Assembly (NCBI RefSeq): GCF_000400365.1
Contig: NZ_BAOG01000022.1
Location: 123,443 to 187,442 of the forward strand
DNA length: 64,000 nucleotides
Direction of reading: 5' to 3'
Origin: Vibrio jasicida CAIM 1864 = LMG 25398
GTDB lineage: Bacteria; Pseudomonadota; Gammaproteobacteria; Enterobacterales; Vibrionaceae
The notes below the pieces were generated by a model, which ran no database searches, had not been told where the DNA came from, and saw nothing but the letters and a program-made list of their open reading frames with translations. The translations under genes and the position numbers were made by a program. Every line of letters starts with the position of its first letter. The first letter of the stretch is position 1. Of the stretch, positions 15,497 to 23,047 are shown in pieces.

Positions 15497-16690
15497 TTAC
15501 AATGAATTCAATCGATTGCTTACCAATTGAATCCAGTAACTTGCCCCGAACTTCAAGATTCGGTCATTAAAATCGTATTCCGGATTATGCAGTGCACACC
15601 CACCTACAGAGTTAATGCCGTTTCCAAGCAACACATAACACCCCGGTTTAACACGCAACATGCTGGAAAAATCTTCTGAGATGGTTATCGGGTCACACTT
15701 ACCATTCACGTTTTCGTCACCCAGAACTTGCTGAGCCGTCGTGATGGCATAAGCGGTTTGCTCATCGCTGTTGATCGTCGGATAAAATGTATTGATGAAT
15801 TCGAAGGTATAATCAGCGCCTGCAGACTGGCAGATCCCAGCTACAATTCGCTCCATACGTGTTCTGATGATCTCAAGGCTCTGCTCGGTAAAACAGCGAC
15901 AATCACCTTTTATGGTCACTGTCGTAGGAATCACATTCACCGTCCCATCGGTGATAAGCTCGGTTGCGGATACCACCGCAGAGTCGTGAATCGCACTTAA
16001 ACTTCTCGAAACAATGGTTTGTAGGCCCAACACAACCTGAGCCCCTACTACTAAAGGGTCAATCCCTTGATGTGGTAAAGCTGCATGCCCACCAACGCCT
16101 TTAATCACAATTTCAAAGCTGCTCTCACTCGCCATTAATGAACCAGGCCTCACCATCAGTTTTCCTTCCGCTAATCCGGGGAAGTTGTGAATGCCGTAAA
16201 CTTCATCAATAGAAAAACGTTCAAAGAGCCCATCATCAATCATGGCTTGCGCGCCTTTTCCATGTTCCTCATCCGGTTGGAATATGAAATAAACGGTTCC
16301 ATCAAAGCCGCCATGCTTAGCAAGATAGCAAGCCGCACCGAGTAGCATTGCTGAATGCCCATCGTGCCCACAGGCATGCATCTTCCCGTCATGCTGAGAG
16401 CAGTAAGAAAAAGTATTTTTCTCATGGACATGAAGCGCATCCATATCGGCTCGAAGACCAATGCTGGCTTTACTTTGTCCATGACGCAGGATCCCAACTA
16501 AGCCAGTTTTCCCGATATTACGAACCACTTCGATGCCAAAGCTTTGCAGCTTGCTTGCAATGAAATCAGCCGTCATATCAACATCAAACCCGCATTCAGG
16601 AAATCGATGCAAATGCTGTCGCCATTCCATCATGTTTTGAATCAATTCAGAGGAGAGCTGATTAGGGTCGATAGGCGTAGATGAATGCAT
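15497..16690 (-). CDS. M20D-type amidohydrolase (hippurate hydrolase / N-acyl-amino-acid deacylase-like)
   Basis: The 397-residue cytosolic enzyme has the M20D signature HACGHDGHSAMLLGAA (about 106-121) with Cys and His metal ligands. The catalytic and ligand Glu pair follows in FQPDEEHGKGAQAM (about 136-149), then a lid domain starting at SSFEIVIKGVGGHAALPHQGIDP, where its His completes the site. The family removes acyl groups from amino acids (hippurate, N-acetyl-amino acids, IAA conjugates). ATG at 16690 follows AAGGA. It lies between dctP and the racemase-like gene, on the same strand. It likely deacylates an intermediate imported by the TRAP system. Confidence 0.87.
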   Translation of the reverse strand: MHSSTPIDPNQLSSELIQNMMEWRQHLHRFPECGFDVDMTADFIASKLQSFGIEVVRNIGKTGLVGILRHGQSKASIGLRADMDALHVHEKNTFSYCSQHDGKMHACGHDGHSAMLLGAACYLAKHGGFDGTVYFIFQPDEEHGKGAQAMIDDGLFERFSIDEVYGIHNFPGLAEGKLMVRPGSLMASESSFEIVIKGVGGHAALPHQGIDPLVVGAQVVLGLQTIVSRSLSAIHDSAVVSATELITDGTVNVIPTTVTIKGDCRCFTEQSLEIIRTRMERIVAGICQSAGADYTFEFINTFYPTINSDEQTAYAITTAQQVLGDENVNGKCDPITISEDFSSMLRVKPGCYVLLGNGINSVGGCALHNPEYDFNDRILKFGASYWIQLVSNRLNSL

Positions 16691-16729
16691 AACAAAAAGT
16701 CCTTTAAAATCAGTTTCAAAGCGGGGTAA

Positions 16730-17497
16730 TTAAAGATTTAGTGGTAAGTGCTGATCTAAAAGGAGACCAAAACCTTTAATGTTTTTGGGATAGTGGAGTA
16801 AAGCTAAAGTGTGCCAAGCCAGTACTTGATTGCTAGACAACACTGGCTTGTTTATCGCAGCTTCAATATCGTGAATAACCGTGGTCGCTCGTAGCGCGGT
16901 ACAAGAAATGAAAACGGCGTCAGCATCGGGATGACAGGCTTGTATTGCCGCATGAGTAATATCATTTGGAGAGATGAACGTCATCGCGGTGTCATCTTCA
17001 AAATCAAAGCCTACGATGTTAAGTACTTCGATACCTACCGTTGAGAAAAAGGCGGCCACGTCTTGGTTTACTGCTTGCGTATAGGGCGTAAGAATAGATA
17101 CACGCTTTATGTTCAATCGTTCAAAAGCAGCGAGTGCTGCAGTGACTGGGTTTGTCACTTTTGTATCGGGGTGATGTGCCTGAATAAGGTCGGCAATGCG
17201 CTGTTCACCGATCGCAATAGTGCCCGATGTACACGCGTAGATAACCACATCTAGCGTTGTCCCAGGAAGAATCGTATCCGCAACCTCTTGGATTCTAGGC
17301 TCCATACGACGCAGATTATCTATGGTTAGCGGGTTGTAGTTACGCACTCGACTGGTAAATGAAGCGACATTTTGTGGGAATAGTTGGCGTAAATCGTTCT
17401 CGATATTAAAGTCTGTCGCCAGCGAAATAACACCCACACGACCTGCGCTCGCAAGATTATCCAGTTCATTCTGTAGCGCTATTGATCCCACTTCCAT
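16730..17497 (-). CDS. Asp/Glu racemase-superfamily enzyme (maleate isomerase / EutA-like)
   Basis: The protein of 255 residues keeps both superfamily cysteines, C89 in VIYACTSGT and C199 in VFISCTALR. With N and P elements in KVTNPVTAALAAFERL and SILTPYTQ, this matches the maleate isomerase/arylmalonate decarboxylase branch that includes the ectoine-utilisation protein EutA. With two Cys it should catalyse racemisation or cis-trans isomerisation rather than decarboxylation (decarboxylases have one). It is the first gene of the minus-strand operon, divergent from the Lrp regulator. Substrate not determined. Confidence 0.8.
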   Translation of the reverse strand: MEVGSIALQNELDNLASAGRVGVISLATDFNIENDLRQLFPQNVASFTSRVRNYNPLTIDNLRRMEPRIQEVADTILPGTTLDVVIYACTSGTIAIGEQRIADLIQAHHPDTKVTNPVTAALAAFERLNIKRVSILTPYTQAVNQDVAAFFSTVGIEVLNIVGFDFEDDTAMTFISPNDITHAAIQACHPDADAVFISCTALRATTVIHDIEAAINKPVLSSNQVLAWHTLALLHYPKNIKGFGLLLDQHLPLNL

Positions 17498-17807
17498 GCT
17501 CGCATCCTATCCATCAATATCTTGCTGAAACTGACGTTTTGGTAATGCCAATTCGCCTTTCGTTTCGATTTATTATTGCTTTACATTTTGTTTACAAGAT
17601 TAATAATGCCTTGACGACAACAAGGAATTTCATCGAATGACTCCCATATTGTGCGGATTTTCTGCATTTTTGGTGAGCTATAGTGGTTTTCCTTTAATTA
17701 GTAAAAACAAGACATTCGCTCATGAGTGAGGTCACAATTCGGAGCCAGAGCATGATTAGCTCACCATATGGCTTCCATCCATTACAGGCAGAAAGGAATC
17801 GATCGTC
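17498..17807. other. Divergent control region of the TRAP/hydrolase operon and the lrp-like gene
   Basis: These 310 bp hold the promoters of the racemase-led operon (minus) and the Lrp-type regulator (plus). The stretch 17570-17615 is AT-rich, with imperfectly repeated TTATTATTGC / TTAATAATGC, compatible with Lrp-type binding. No ORF is supported. Confidence 0.45.
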
Positions 17808-18293
17808 ATGACGTCAACGCCACCACTTTCCGTCGATAGTTTCGACCGCAAAATTCTCGACATTGTCCAGCATTCAAATAGAGCGACTTCAGACACTATT
17901 GCTGATCAGGTAGGGCTATCGCCAGCAGCGGTACAGCGTCGATTAAAGCGTATGAGGGCGCAAGGGGTAATACAAGCCGATGTCTCTGTTGTTAATCCCA
18001 AGGCTGTAGGCCAAACCATGACTTTTGTTGTGCAAGTAACGTTGGAAAGAGAAAGAGTCGACTTGATGCATAACTTTAAGAAAGAGATGACAACAAATCG
18101 CTCGGTACAACAGTGTTACTATGTGACTGGAAGTTCAGACTTTATTCTTATTGTCACTGCGGCAGACATGGAAGGTTATGACAAGTTTACACGAGAAGCT
18201 TTCTTCGATAATGCCAATATTAAGAGCTTTCAAACCAACGTGGTAATGGACAACGTGAAAGTGGGTTTAACAATTCCCATCGATGACCAATGA
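17808..18293 (+). CDS. Lrp/AsnC-family transcriptional regulator
   Basis: Residues 11-72 are the N-terminal helix-turn-helix: FDRKILDIVQHSNRATSDTIADQVGLSPAAVQRRLKRMRAQGVIQ. The RAM effector domain follows, with VQQCYYVTGSSDFILIVTAADMEGYDKFTRE, where GSSDFIL replaces the usual G-DYLL. ATG at 17808 follows AGGAA. It is divergent from the racemase-led operon and convergent with the lyase gene, so it is the obvious local regulator, probably responding to an amino-acid-like intermediate. Lrp-type regulators (DoeX) also accompany ectoine catabolism genes. Confidence 0.87.
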   Translation: MTSTPPLSVDSFDRKILDIVQHSNRATSDTIADQVGLSPAAVQRRLKRMRAQGVIQADVSVVNPKAVGQTMTFVVQVTLERERVDLMHNFKKEMTTNRSVQQCYYVTGSSDFILIVTAADMEGYDKFTREAFFDNANIKSFQTNVVMDNVKVGLTIPIDDQ

Positions 18294-18326
18294 GAAAATT
18301 GAGAAAAGTCCAACATTAGTAGACAT

Positions 18327-18356
18327 AAAAACGGCGCCTCCTTTCAAGCGCCGTTT
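18327..18356. terminator. Terminator between the lrp-like gene and dpaL
   Basis: AAACGGCGC, a 10-base loop and GCGCCGTTT form a GC-rich stem between two convergent genes. A and T flanks suggest use in both directions. Confidence 0.8.
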
Positions 18357-18399
18357 AACGATTTCAACTGATCAGATGGCTTTAAACAGACTCAGAGTC

Positions 18400-19581
18400 T
18401 CATTTCACCAGTTCTCGATAGAGTTCAGGGTCCGTTGCCCCTTCTGTACCTATCACTAATACCTTACTTTCTGATCCCAAACCAAGCGCTGTTGCATAGT
18501 CGCTATCTTGGCGAGCTAGCACTGCAGCCGCAAAACCAGGAACAGCGGACTCTCCAGCTTCAATATGATTTTCACCTTTTGCCAGTATTTGCATCGCCTG
18601 AGGGATTGCGTCTTCGCTTAGCGTCATAAAGTCATCTGCGCCGTTATGAAGAATGTCCCACGCTAATACTGATACTTCGCCACACGCCAACCCTGCCATT
18701 AAGGTCTCTAAGTCCCCCTCAACAACAATAGGTTTCCCTGCTTGCGCACTTTTTTGAAGGCAATTCGCTTGTTCTGGCTCTACGATAATAAATCTTGGGC
18801 GCTGAGCTCCCCACAGATCCCAGAAATAACCACAAACTGCGGACGCTAACCCACCAACTCCGCCTTGCACAAACACGTGAGTCGGGATTTCGCCGTCAAG
18901 CTGCGCAACAACTTCAGACAACATTACGGTATAGCCAAGAGCAACATCTTTGGGGATTTCCATATAGCCTTCATAAGACGTGTCGGAAACGATCACACGA
19001 TCGTGTACTTTTGCTTCACTGTCGGCTAAGCGCACTGATTCATCATAGTTGCCAGATATTCTAACCACTTGCGCACCAAAAGATTCCATGGCGTGTTTTC
19101 GACCTTCTGAAACGTCTTTGTGAATATAAATCACACACCCACAACCAAACATTTGTGCGCCCCAAGCAACAGAGCGTCCATGATTTCCATCTGTGGCACA
19201 ACTGACTACGATTTCAGCCGCCTCTGACTTCCAGTCACCTTGGAGCAGCTCTTTTATTGTTGGCTGTTTGCCATAACGCTGCAAAATGACACTCTGCAAC
19301 TGACGAGCAACAGCGTACGCACCACCTAACGCTTTGAAACTCTTGAGTCCAAACCTTTGTGATTCATCTTTATACCAAAGGCATGAAACTCCGATGCCAT
19401 CTGCGATGGAATGCAAAGAATGAAGAGGCGTAACCGCATAACCTGGCCATTGAGAAATCGTGTCTATCGCTAACCGAGCGCTCGCTACACTAAGAATCTC
19501 TTTTTGTTCATCTGAATACGTAAGGCTAGAATGCGCGGAAGGATTGGAGAAGTGGCTCAATTTACCCGTCAATAACTGCAT
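18400..19581 (-). CDS. dpaL: Diaminopropionate ammonia-lyase (DpaL/YgeX-like)
   Basis: The 393-residue PLP enzyme (fold type II) matches DpaL throughout: YKDESQRFGLKSFKALGGAYA contains the PLP lysine K83; CATDGNHGRSVAW has D132; SDTSYEGYMEIP has D201; MAGLACGE and VIGTEGATDPELYRE follow. D132 and D201 align with the two Asp (120 and 189) used by enteric DpaL to deprotonate D- and L-diaminopropionate, so activity on both isomers, giving pyruvate and ammonia, is expected. It faces the Lrp gene and lies 0.9 kb from the TRAP operon start. The related EutB dehydratases are shorter and lack this pairing. Confidence 0.88.
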   Translation of the reverse strand: MQLLTGKLSHFSNPSAHSSLTYSDEQKEILSVASARLAIDTISQWPGYAVTPLHSLHSIADGIGVSCLWYKDESQRFGLKSFKALGGAYAVARQLQSVILQRYGKQPTIKELLQGDWKSEAAEIVVSCATDGNHGRSVAWGAQMFGCGCVIYIHKDVSEGRKHAMESFGAQVVRISGNYDESVRLADSEAKVHDRVIVSDTSYEGYMEIPKDVALGYTVMLSEVVAQLDGEIPTHVFVQGGVGGLASAVCGYFWDLWGAQRPRFIIVEPEQANCLQKSAQAGKPIVVEGDLETLMAGLACGEVSVLAWDILHNGADDFMTLSEDAIPQAMQILAKGENHIEAGESAVPGFAAAVLARQDSDYATALGLGSESKVLVIGTEGATDPELYRELVK

Positions 19582-19616
19582 AGATGCTCGTCCTTAAATT
19601 GTTCTCATATTCAACC

Positions 19617-19637
19617 TCATATGCTCATGTGATATGA
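19617..19637. promoter_or_regulatory. Inverted repeat upstream of dpaL
   Basis: TCATAT, 9-base spacer, ATATGA lies 36 bases before the dpaL start. Size and position fit an operator, perhaps for the neighbouring Lrp-type regulator. Only symmetry supports it. Confidence 0.35.
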
Positions 19638-19771
19638 AATTGCCAACCATTCAAGTTTAACGAGACTCGATGCAGTATTAGTGCCTTATGCTTCGATAAA
19701 ATGCTTTTTTTGATACTTAATACTGAGAAGAGCGAGGAAAACCCTCACCTAGTGCGACTTAACGCCACTTA

Positions 19772-19807
19772 CAAAAAATCCACCGTATTCAATGAATACG
19801 ATGGATT
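19772..19807 (-). terminator. Terminator of the DUF3012 gene
   Basis: AATCCACCGTATTC and GAATACGATGGATT form a long stem with one mismatch and a 3-base loop. The AAAAAA on the left gives a U-run on the minus strand. Confidence 0.8.
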
Positions 19808-19849
19808 CGTTTATTGCTTTTTGCTTCGAGAATTTAATTATGAAAAGCG

Positions 19850-20113
19850 TTAAAACACACAGTGTTTAGCGAAACCTGTTGCTTCGTTTGCCGTCCATTC
19901 ACCTTTCGGCTTCTCTTTTAAGTCTTTACACCACTGCTCGCTACCGATGCCATCTTGCAGAACACAGTGCTTCGCGAAATCAACCGCGTTGTCTGTTGTC
20001 CATTCTGTCTTTGGCTTTTCACGCATGTCTTTACACCAAGCTTCTGTACCCACTTCGTCAGAACATGCTGTTAGCGCTGTTGCTGCTAACAGTAGCATTA
20101 CCAGTTTTTTCAT
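19850..20113 (-). CDS. DUF3012 lipoprotein with two tandem repeats
   Basis: From ATG at 20113 the product begins MKKLVMLLLAATALTACSDE: a lipoprotein signal with lipobox LTAC. The mature 70 residues are two copies of a 31-residue unit, EAWCKDMREKPKTEW...AVDFAKHCV and EQWCKDLKEKPKGEW...ATGFAKHCV. Each has a pair of Cys spaced for an internal disulfide. This is the DUF3012 module, usually single; here it is duplicated. Function unknown. The Cys pairs and lipid anchor imply a periplasmic location. The frame extends 7 codons upstream, but the signal peptide fixes the start. Confidence 0.8.
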   Translation of the reverse strand: MKKLVMLLLAATALTACSDEVGTEAWCKDMREKPKTEWTTDNAVDFAKHCVLQDGIGSEQWCKDLKEKPKGEWTANEATGFAKHCVF

Positions 20114-20230
20114 AAATTTAGGTTCCACTTTCAATTGATGAATGAACTATACCCAAAATATCACTGTTCGTGTTAAGCTCGCGACAATTTATCGACTCTC
20201 TCTCCGTAAAAGAGACGAATTTCTGCCAAC

Positions 20231-20668
20231 TCAACCTAACTGCATCGAAGTCGTTACTCGGCGTTTAACCAAATACGCTCGAACATGATCATAGATGTAA
20301 TTGAAGGCAAACGCATACAAGGTGATGAAGATCGTCACGCCCACGTCCATGACAAACGCGTCCCACATGCTGACTTCTAGCATCCACGCCATCGCCGGAA
20401 TGGTGGCAAATAACAAACCCGCTTCAAACAACACCACGTGTACGATTCGAAGTCGGATCGTGCGTTTCTCTTTTGCCCCTGTCGCAAAGCGATCAAATAT
20501 CCAGTTGAAGATGAAATTCCAAATCATCGCAATGGTTGCGACGACTATCATGGTTCCTGATAATGCACTGACTTCATGATCCGTAAACAGTGCCAAACCA
20601 ATAATGGATAAACTGATTGCCAATACTTCAAATAATACGGCGTGAAACACACGCTCTAACGCTCCCAT
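20231..20668 (-). CDS. PACE-family biocide efflux transporter
   Basis: A 145-residue inner-membrane protein of four helices, made of two BTP domains with the PACE motifs RVFHAVLFEVLAI (Glu14 corresponds to the essential membrane Glu of AceI) and WNFIFNWIFDR. These recur as RIVHVVLFEAGLLFATIP and FAFNYIYDHVR. PACE proteins (AceI type) export chlorhexidine, acriflavine and short diamines such as cadaverine by proton exchange. A LysR gene is divergent, the usual PACE arrangement. Start ATG at 20668. Confidence 0.88.
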   Translation of the reverse strand: MGALERVFHAVLFEVLAISLSIIGLALFTDHEVSALSGTMIVVATIAMIWNFIFNWIFDRFATGAKEKRTIRLRIVHVVLFEAGLLFATIPAMAWMLEVSMWDAFVMDVGVTIFITLYAFAFNYIYDHVRAYLVKRRVTTSMQLG

Positions 20669-20748
20669 AAAAACCTCACAACTTTACATGGAACAAGTTA
20701 AGTGGCGGGGATTATGACAGCTAGATAACGAAGAGAAAGTTAACAACC

Positions 20749-20763
20749 ATCACGAATAGTGAT
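20749..20763. promoter_or_regulatory. LysR-type operator (T-N11-A) between the PACE and lysR genes
   Basis: ATCAC-GAATA-GTGAT is a perfect 5-bp dyad of the T-N11-A form. A second dyad, GGATG-AGTGT-CATCC, lies at 20784-20798. Both are in the intergenic region of the divergent efflux/LysR pair, where such regulators bind. Confidence 0.5.
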
Positions 20764-20819
20764 AGCTTACAACGATACTTTCCGGATGAGTGTCATCCAA
20801 ATCCTCTTTAGGTATTGAA

Positions 20820-21707
20820 ATGTACAGCTTTGAACAACTCAAAATCTTTGTCACCGTGTGCGAAACAGGATCCTTCTCCGCAGCCGCAAGAAAGCTAAAG
20901 CGCGCGCAATCAGGTGTAAGCCAATCTGTCGCTAACCTTGAGATCGCAGTTAACCAAGAGCTGTTCAATCGAGTGAAAAACACACCGACACTCACAGATA
21001 GCGGTAAAGCCTTATTGCCCATCGCTCAGTCCATTCTGCATCAACAGAAATTCTTCGACCAAAAAGTCGAGTCCTTAGAGCAAGCCTACGAACACGAGCT
21101 AGTGATTGCGGTGGATGAATCTCTCATCAACCAATCGCTACTGGCGCAATTTGCCAGCTTGGCAGACCAATTCCCTATTACGCAGTTCGATATCATTACC
21201 GCACCGACATTTGATGTAGAAGAGTTGATTCGAAAAGGCAAAGCGCAAGTGGGTATCGTGTTGGCTGATGGTGAGCTAAAAATGGACATGGATTTCTTTA
21301 CCCTCGGGCACACTCGTTTTCTCACCGTAGCTTCGCCTTCTCACCCCTTAGCACAACTATCGGTGGTTCATGATGCGGAGCTCAAAGCCCATCGCCAGCT
21401 GGTACTGCGCAGCGCACAAAGGAAAGAGCTGTGGTTCAGTTACGCCATCAGCACTCAGTTATGGTTTGCTAATTCGCATCAGACACTGACCGACTTAGCG
21501 TGCCAAAACGTTGGCTGGGGATTATTGCCAGAAAGAGTGGTAAACAATGAGATTGAGAGCGGTAAGCTAGTTGCCCTGCCCGTTGCGCACGAATTTGATG
21601 GCTGGCTCACGACAGTTGGATGTTTAGTTTCTCGAACCCGAGGTATGGGCCCGGTTTTGCAAGCACTAGTAAAAACTTTGCAGAGCTATCGCTATCAGGA
21701 CGAATAG
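20820..21707 (+). CDS. LysR-family regulator of the PACE exporter
   Basis: The ATG at 20820 (AGGT 8 bases upstream) starts directly with the LysR helix-turn-helix: YSFEQLKIFVTVCETGSFSAAARKLKRAQSGVSQSVANLEIAV. A GTG ten codons earlier is less likely. The C-terminal two-lobed effector domain (ELVIAVDESLINQ... to the end) has normal length, 295 residues in total. It is divergent from the PACE gene by 151 bp containing two dyads. By analogy with AceR-AceI it probably activates the exporter in response to a biocide or polyamine. Confidence 0.85.
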   Translation: MYSFEQLKIFVTVCETGSFSAAARKLKRAQSGVSQSVANLEIAVNQELFNRVKNTPTLTDSGKALLPIAQSILHQQKFFDQKVESLEQAYEHELVIAVDESLINQSLLAQFASLADQFPITQFDIITAPTFDVEELIRKGKAQVGIVLADGELKMDMDFFTLGHTRFLTVASPSHPLAQLSVVHDAELKAHRQLVLRSAQRKELWFSYAISTQLWFANSHQTLTDLACQNVGWGLLPERVVNNEIESGKLVALPVAHEFDGWLTTVGCLVSRTRGMGPVLQALVKTLQSYRYQDE

Positions 21708-21747
21708 TCCAAAACTGTTTTGTAGGTTCAAGTTTTAGAATTTGTCG

Positions 21748-21770
21748 AGACCTAGAAGATTTCTAGGTCT
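21748..21770. terminator. Hairpin between the convergent lysR and fni genes
   Basis: AGACCTAGAA, GAT loop, TTCTAGGTCT is a perfect 10-bp stem. It lacks a long U-run on either side, so its efficiency is uncertain, but the position between convergent stops fits a terminator. Confidence 0.65.
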
Positions 21771-21778
21771 AATTGAAG

Positions 21779-22798
21779 CTAAAGACGACGAGCTTGGGTC
21801 AATGCTTGGAGATTCGCAGAACCTGTACCAAAGCACGCTAAACGTAACTCTAATGCCATTTGTTCAAAGTGGTCGACGACAGATTGCGTGCTGATTGTCG
21901 CAGCTTTTAATACCGCACCAGCTTGGCCAACAAGGTTAGCACCAAGGTGTATCGCTTTTGCCGCTTCTAAGCCGTTATGTACGCCACCAGAGGCAATTAA
22001 AGGTAAGTTAGGGTATTGAGCGTGGATTTGCTCTAGACACTTGGCCGTTGGAATGCCCCAGTCACGAAATAGCTCCGCAGCGCGCTGCATCTTGTTGTCT
22101 GTTTGGCAGTAACCTTCAACCGCAGACCAACTCGTGCCACCAGCGCCCGCAACATCAATCGCATCCACACCCGCGTCAACAAGCTGCTTGGCTACTGCAC
22201 CACTGATACCAAAGCCGACCTCTTTGATGATCATCGGGACATCAACGCGCTGTTTTAGCTGCTCAATCGATTTAAGTACACCAATCCAATCATGGTCACC
22301 ATTCTGCTGAAAGGCTTCTTGCATAGGGTTGAGATGCACAAATAAAGCGTCCGCTTGGATAAAGTCGACTGCACGTTGAGCGTTATCGAGACGTTGTTTA
22401 TCTCTCAGTTGAGCGGCACCCAAGTTGGAATACAAAGGCACGCCTTTAGCGAGATCACGAATGGTTTTGCCTAAACCTGAATGTAGGCTGTCTTCTAGGC
22501 TCACTCGCTGCGAACCAACCCCCATCGCAATGCCCATTTCACTGGCCGCTTCTGCCAAACGACAGTTGATGATCTCTGCATCTTTTGCGCCACCCGTCAT
22601 GGAACTGATCAAAAACGGTAGCGTCAATGAATGGCCAAGAAACTCGCTCGAAAGATCGATGGCGTTAAAGTCACATTCAGGCAATGCGCAATGCTCGAAT
22701 TCGATAGACTCAAAGCCCGCCGTTTTGCTTTTCATGTTCATGTCATGATGTAAAACAGCGTCAAGATGTAAGTCTTTGCGATTAGATTGCGGAGCCAT
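21779..22798 (-). CDS. fni: Type 2 isopentenyl-diphosphate isomerase (Fni/Idi2)
   Basis: This FMN-dependent TIM-barrel enzyme of 339 residues interconverts isopentenyl and dimethylallyl diphosphate. Visible signatures include RKDLHLDAVL (N-terminal substrate-binding Arg/His), PFLISSMTGGA, GVGSQR, VHLNPMQEAFQQNGDHDW with the conserved Q-E-Q pattern, IIKEVGFGIS with its FMN-contacting Lys, and GAGGTSW. It is cytosolic and active as a tetramer or octamer in the family. In Vibrio it supplements the methylerythritol phosphate pathway, where an isomerase is helpful but not essential. Monocistronic. Confidence 0.93.
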   Translation of the reverse strand: MAPQSNRKDLHLDAVLHHDMNMKSKTAGFESIEFEHCALPECDFNAIDLSSEFLGHSLTLPFLISSMTGGAKDAEIINCRLAEAASEMGIAMGVGSQRVSLEDSLHSGLGKTIRDLAKGVPLYSNLGAAQLRDKQRLDNAQRAVDFIQADALFVHLNPMQEAFQQNGDHDWIGVLKSIEQLKQRVDVPMIIKEVGFGISGAVAKQLVDAGVDAIDVAGAGGTSWSAVEGYCQTDNKMQRAAELFRDWGIPTAKCLEQIHAQYPNLPLIASGGVHNGLEAAKAIHLGANLVGQAGAVLKAATISTQSVVDHFEQMALELRLACFGTGSANLQALTQARRL

Positions 22799-23047
22799 AA
22801 TGTCACCCTAAAGTAAAGCAGTCGCGCAGTATTGCGATCCTTGCCATTGTCGTCAATGCGAAAATTCGGAAATTGAACAATTTATTTACCGAATCGAGCC
22901 TTGTGCGCTCTCGCTTTATGACTAAGAAAGCATATCGAGGCGCTGCGTTTAAAACACTGCGCCTCACTGCTCTATTAAGCTTGGGTAACGATTAACAATG
23001 TTGCCACTCCGATGTGCCAAGAGTGGCAGTTCTCTATGTCATTTAGG

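Noticed and set aside
11126..19581. Calling the island a true ectoine-degradation (doe/eut) cluster
   Set aside because: No AstE-type deacetylase (DoeB/EutE), no DoeC/DoeD aminotransferase or dehydrogenase and no EutC are present, and the PLP enzyme is DpaL-like. The similarity is in overall logic only.
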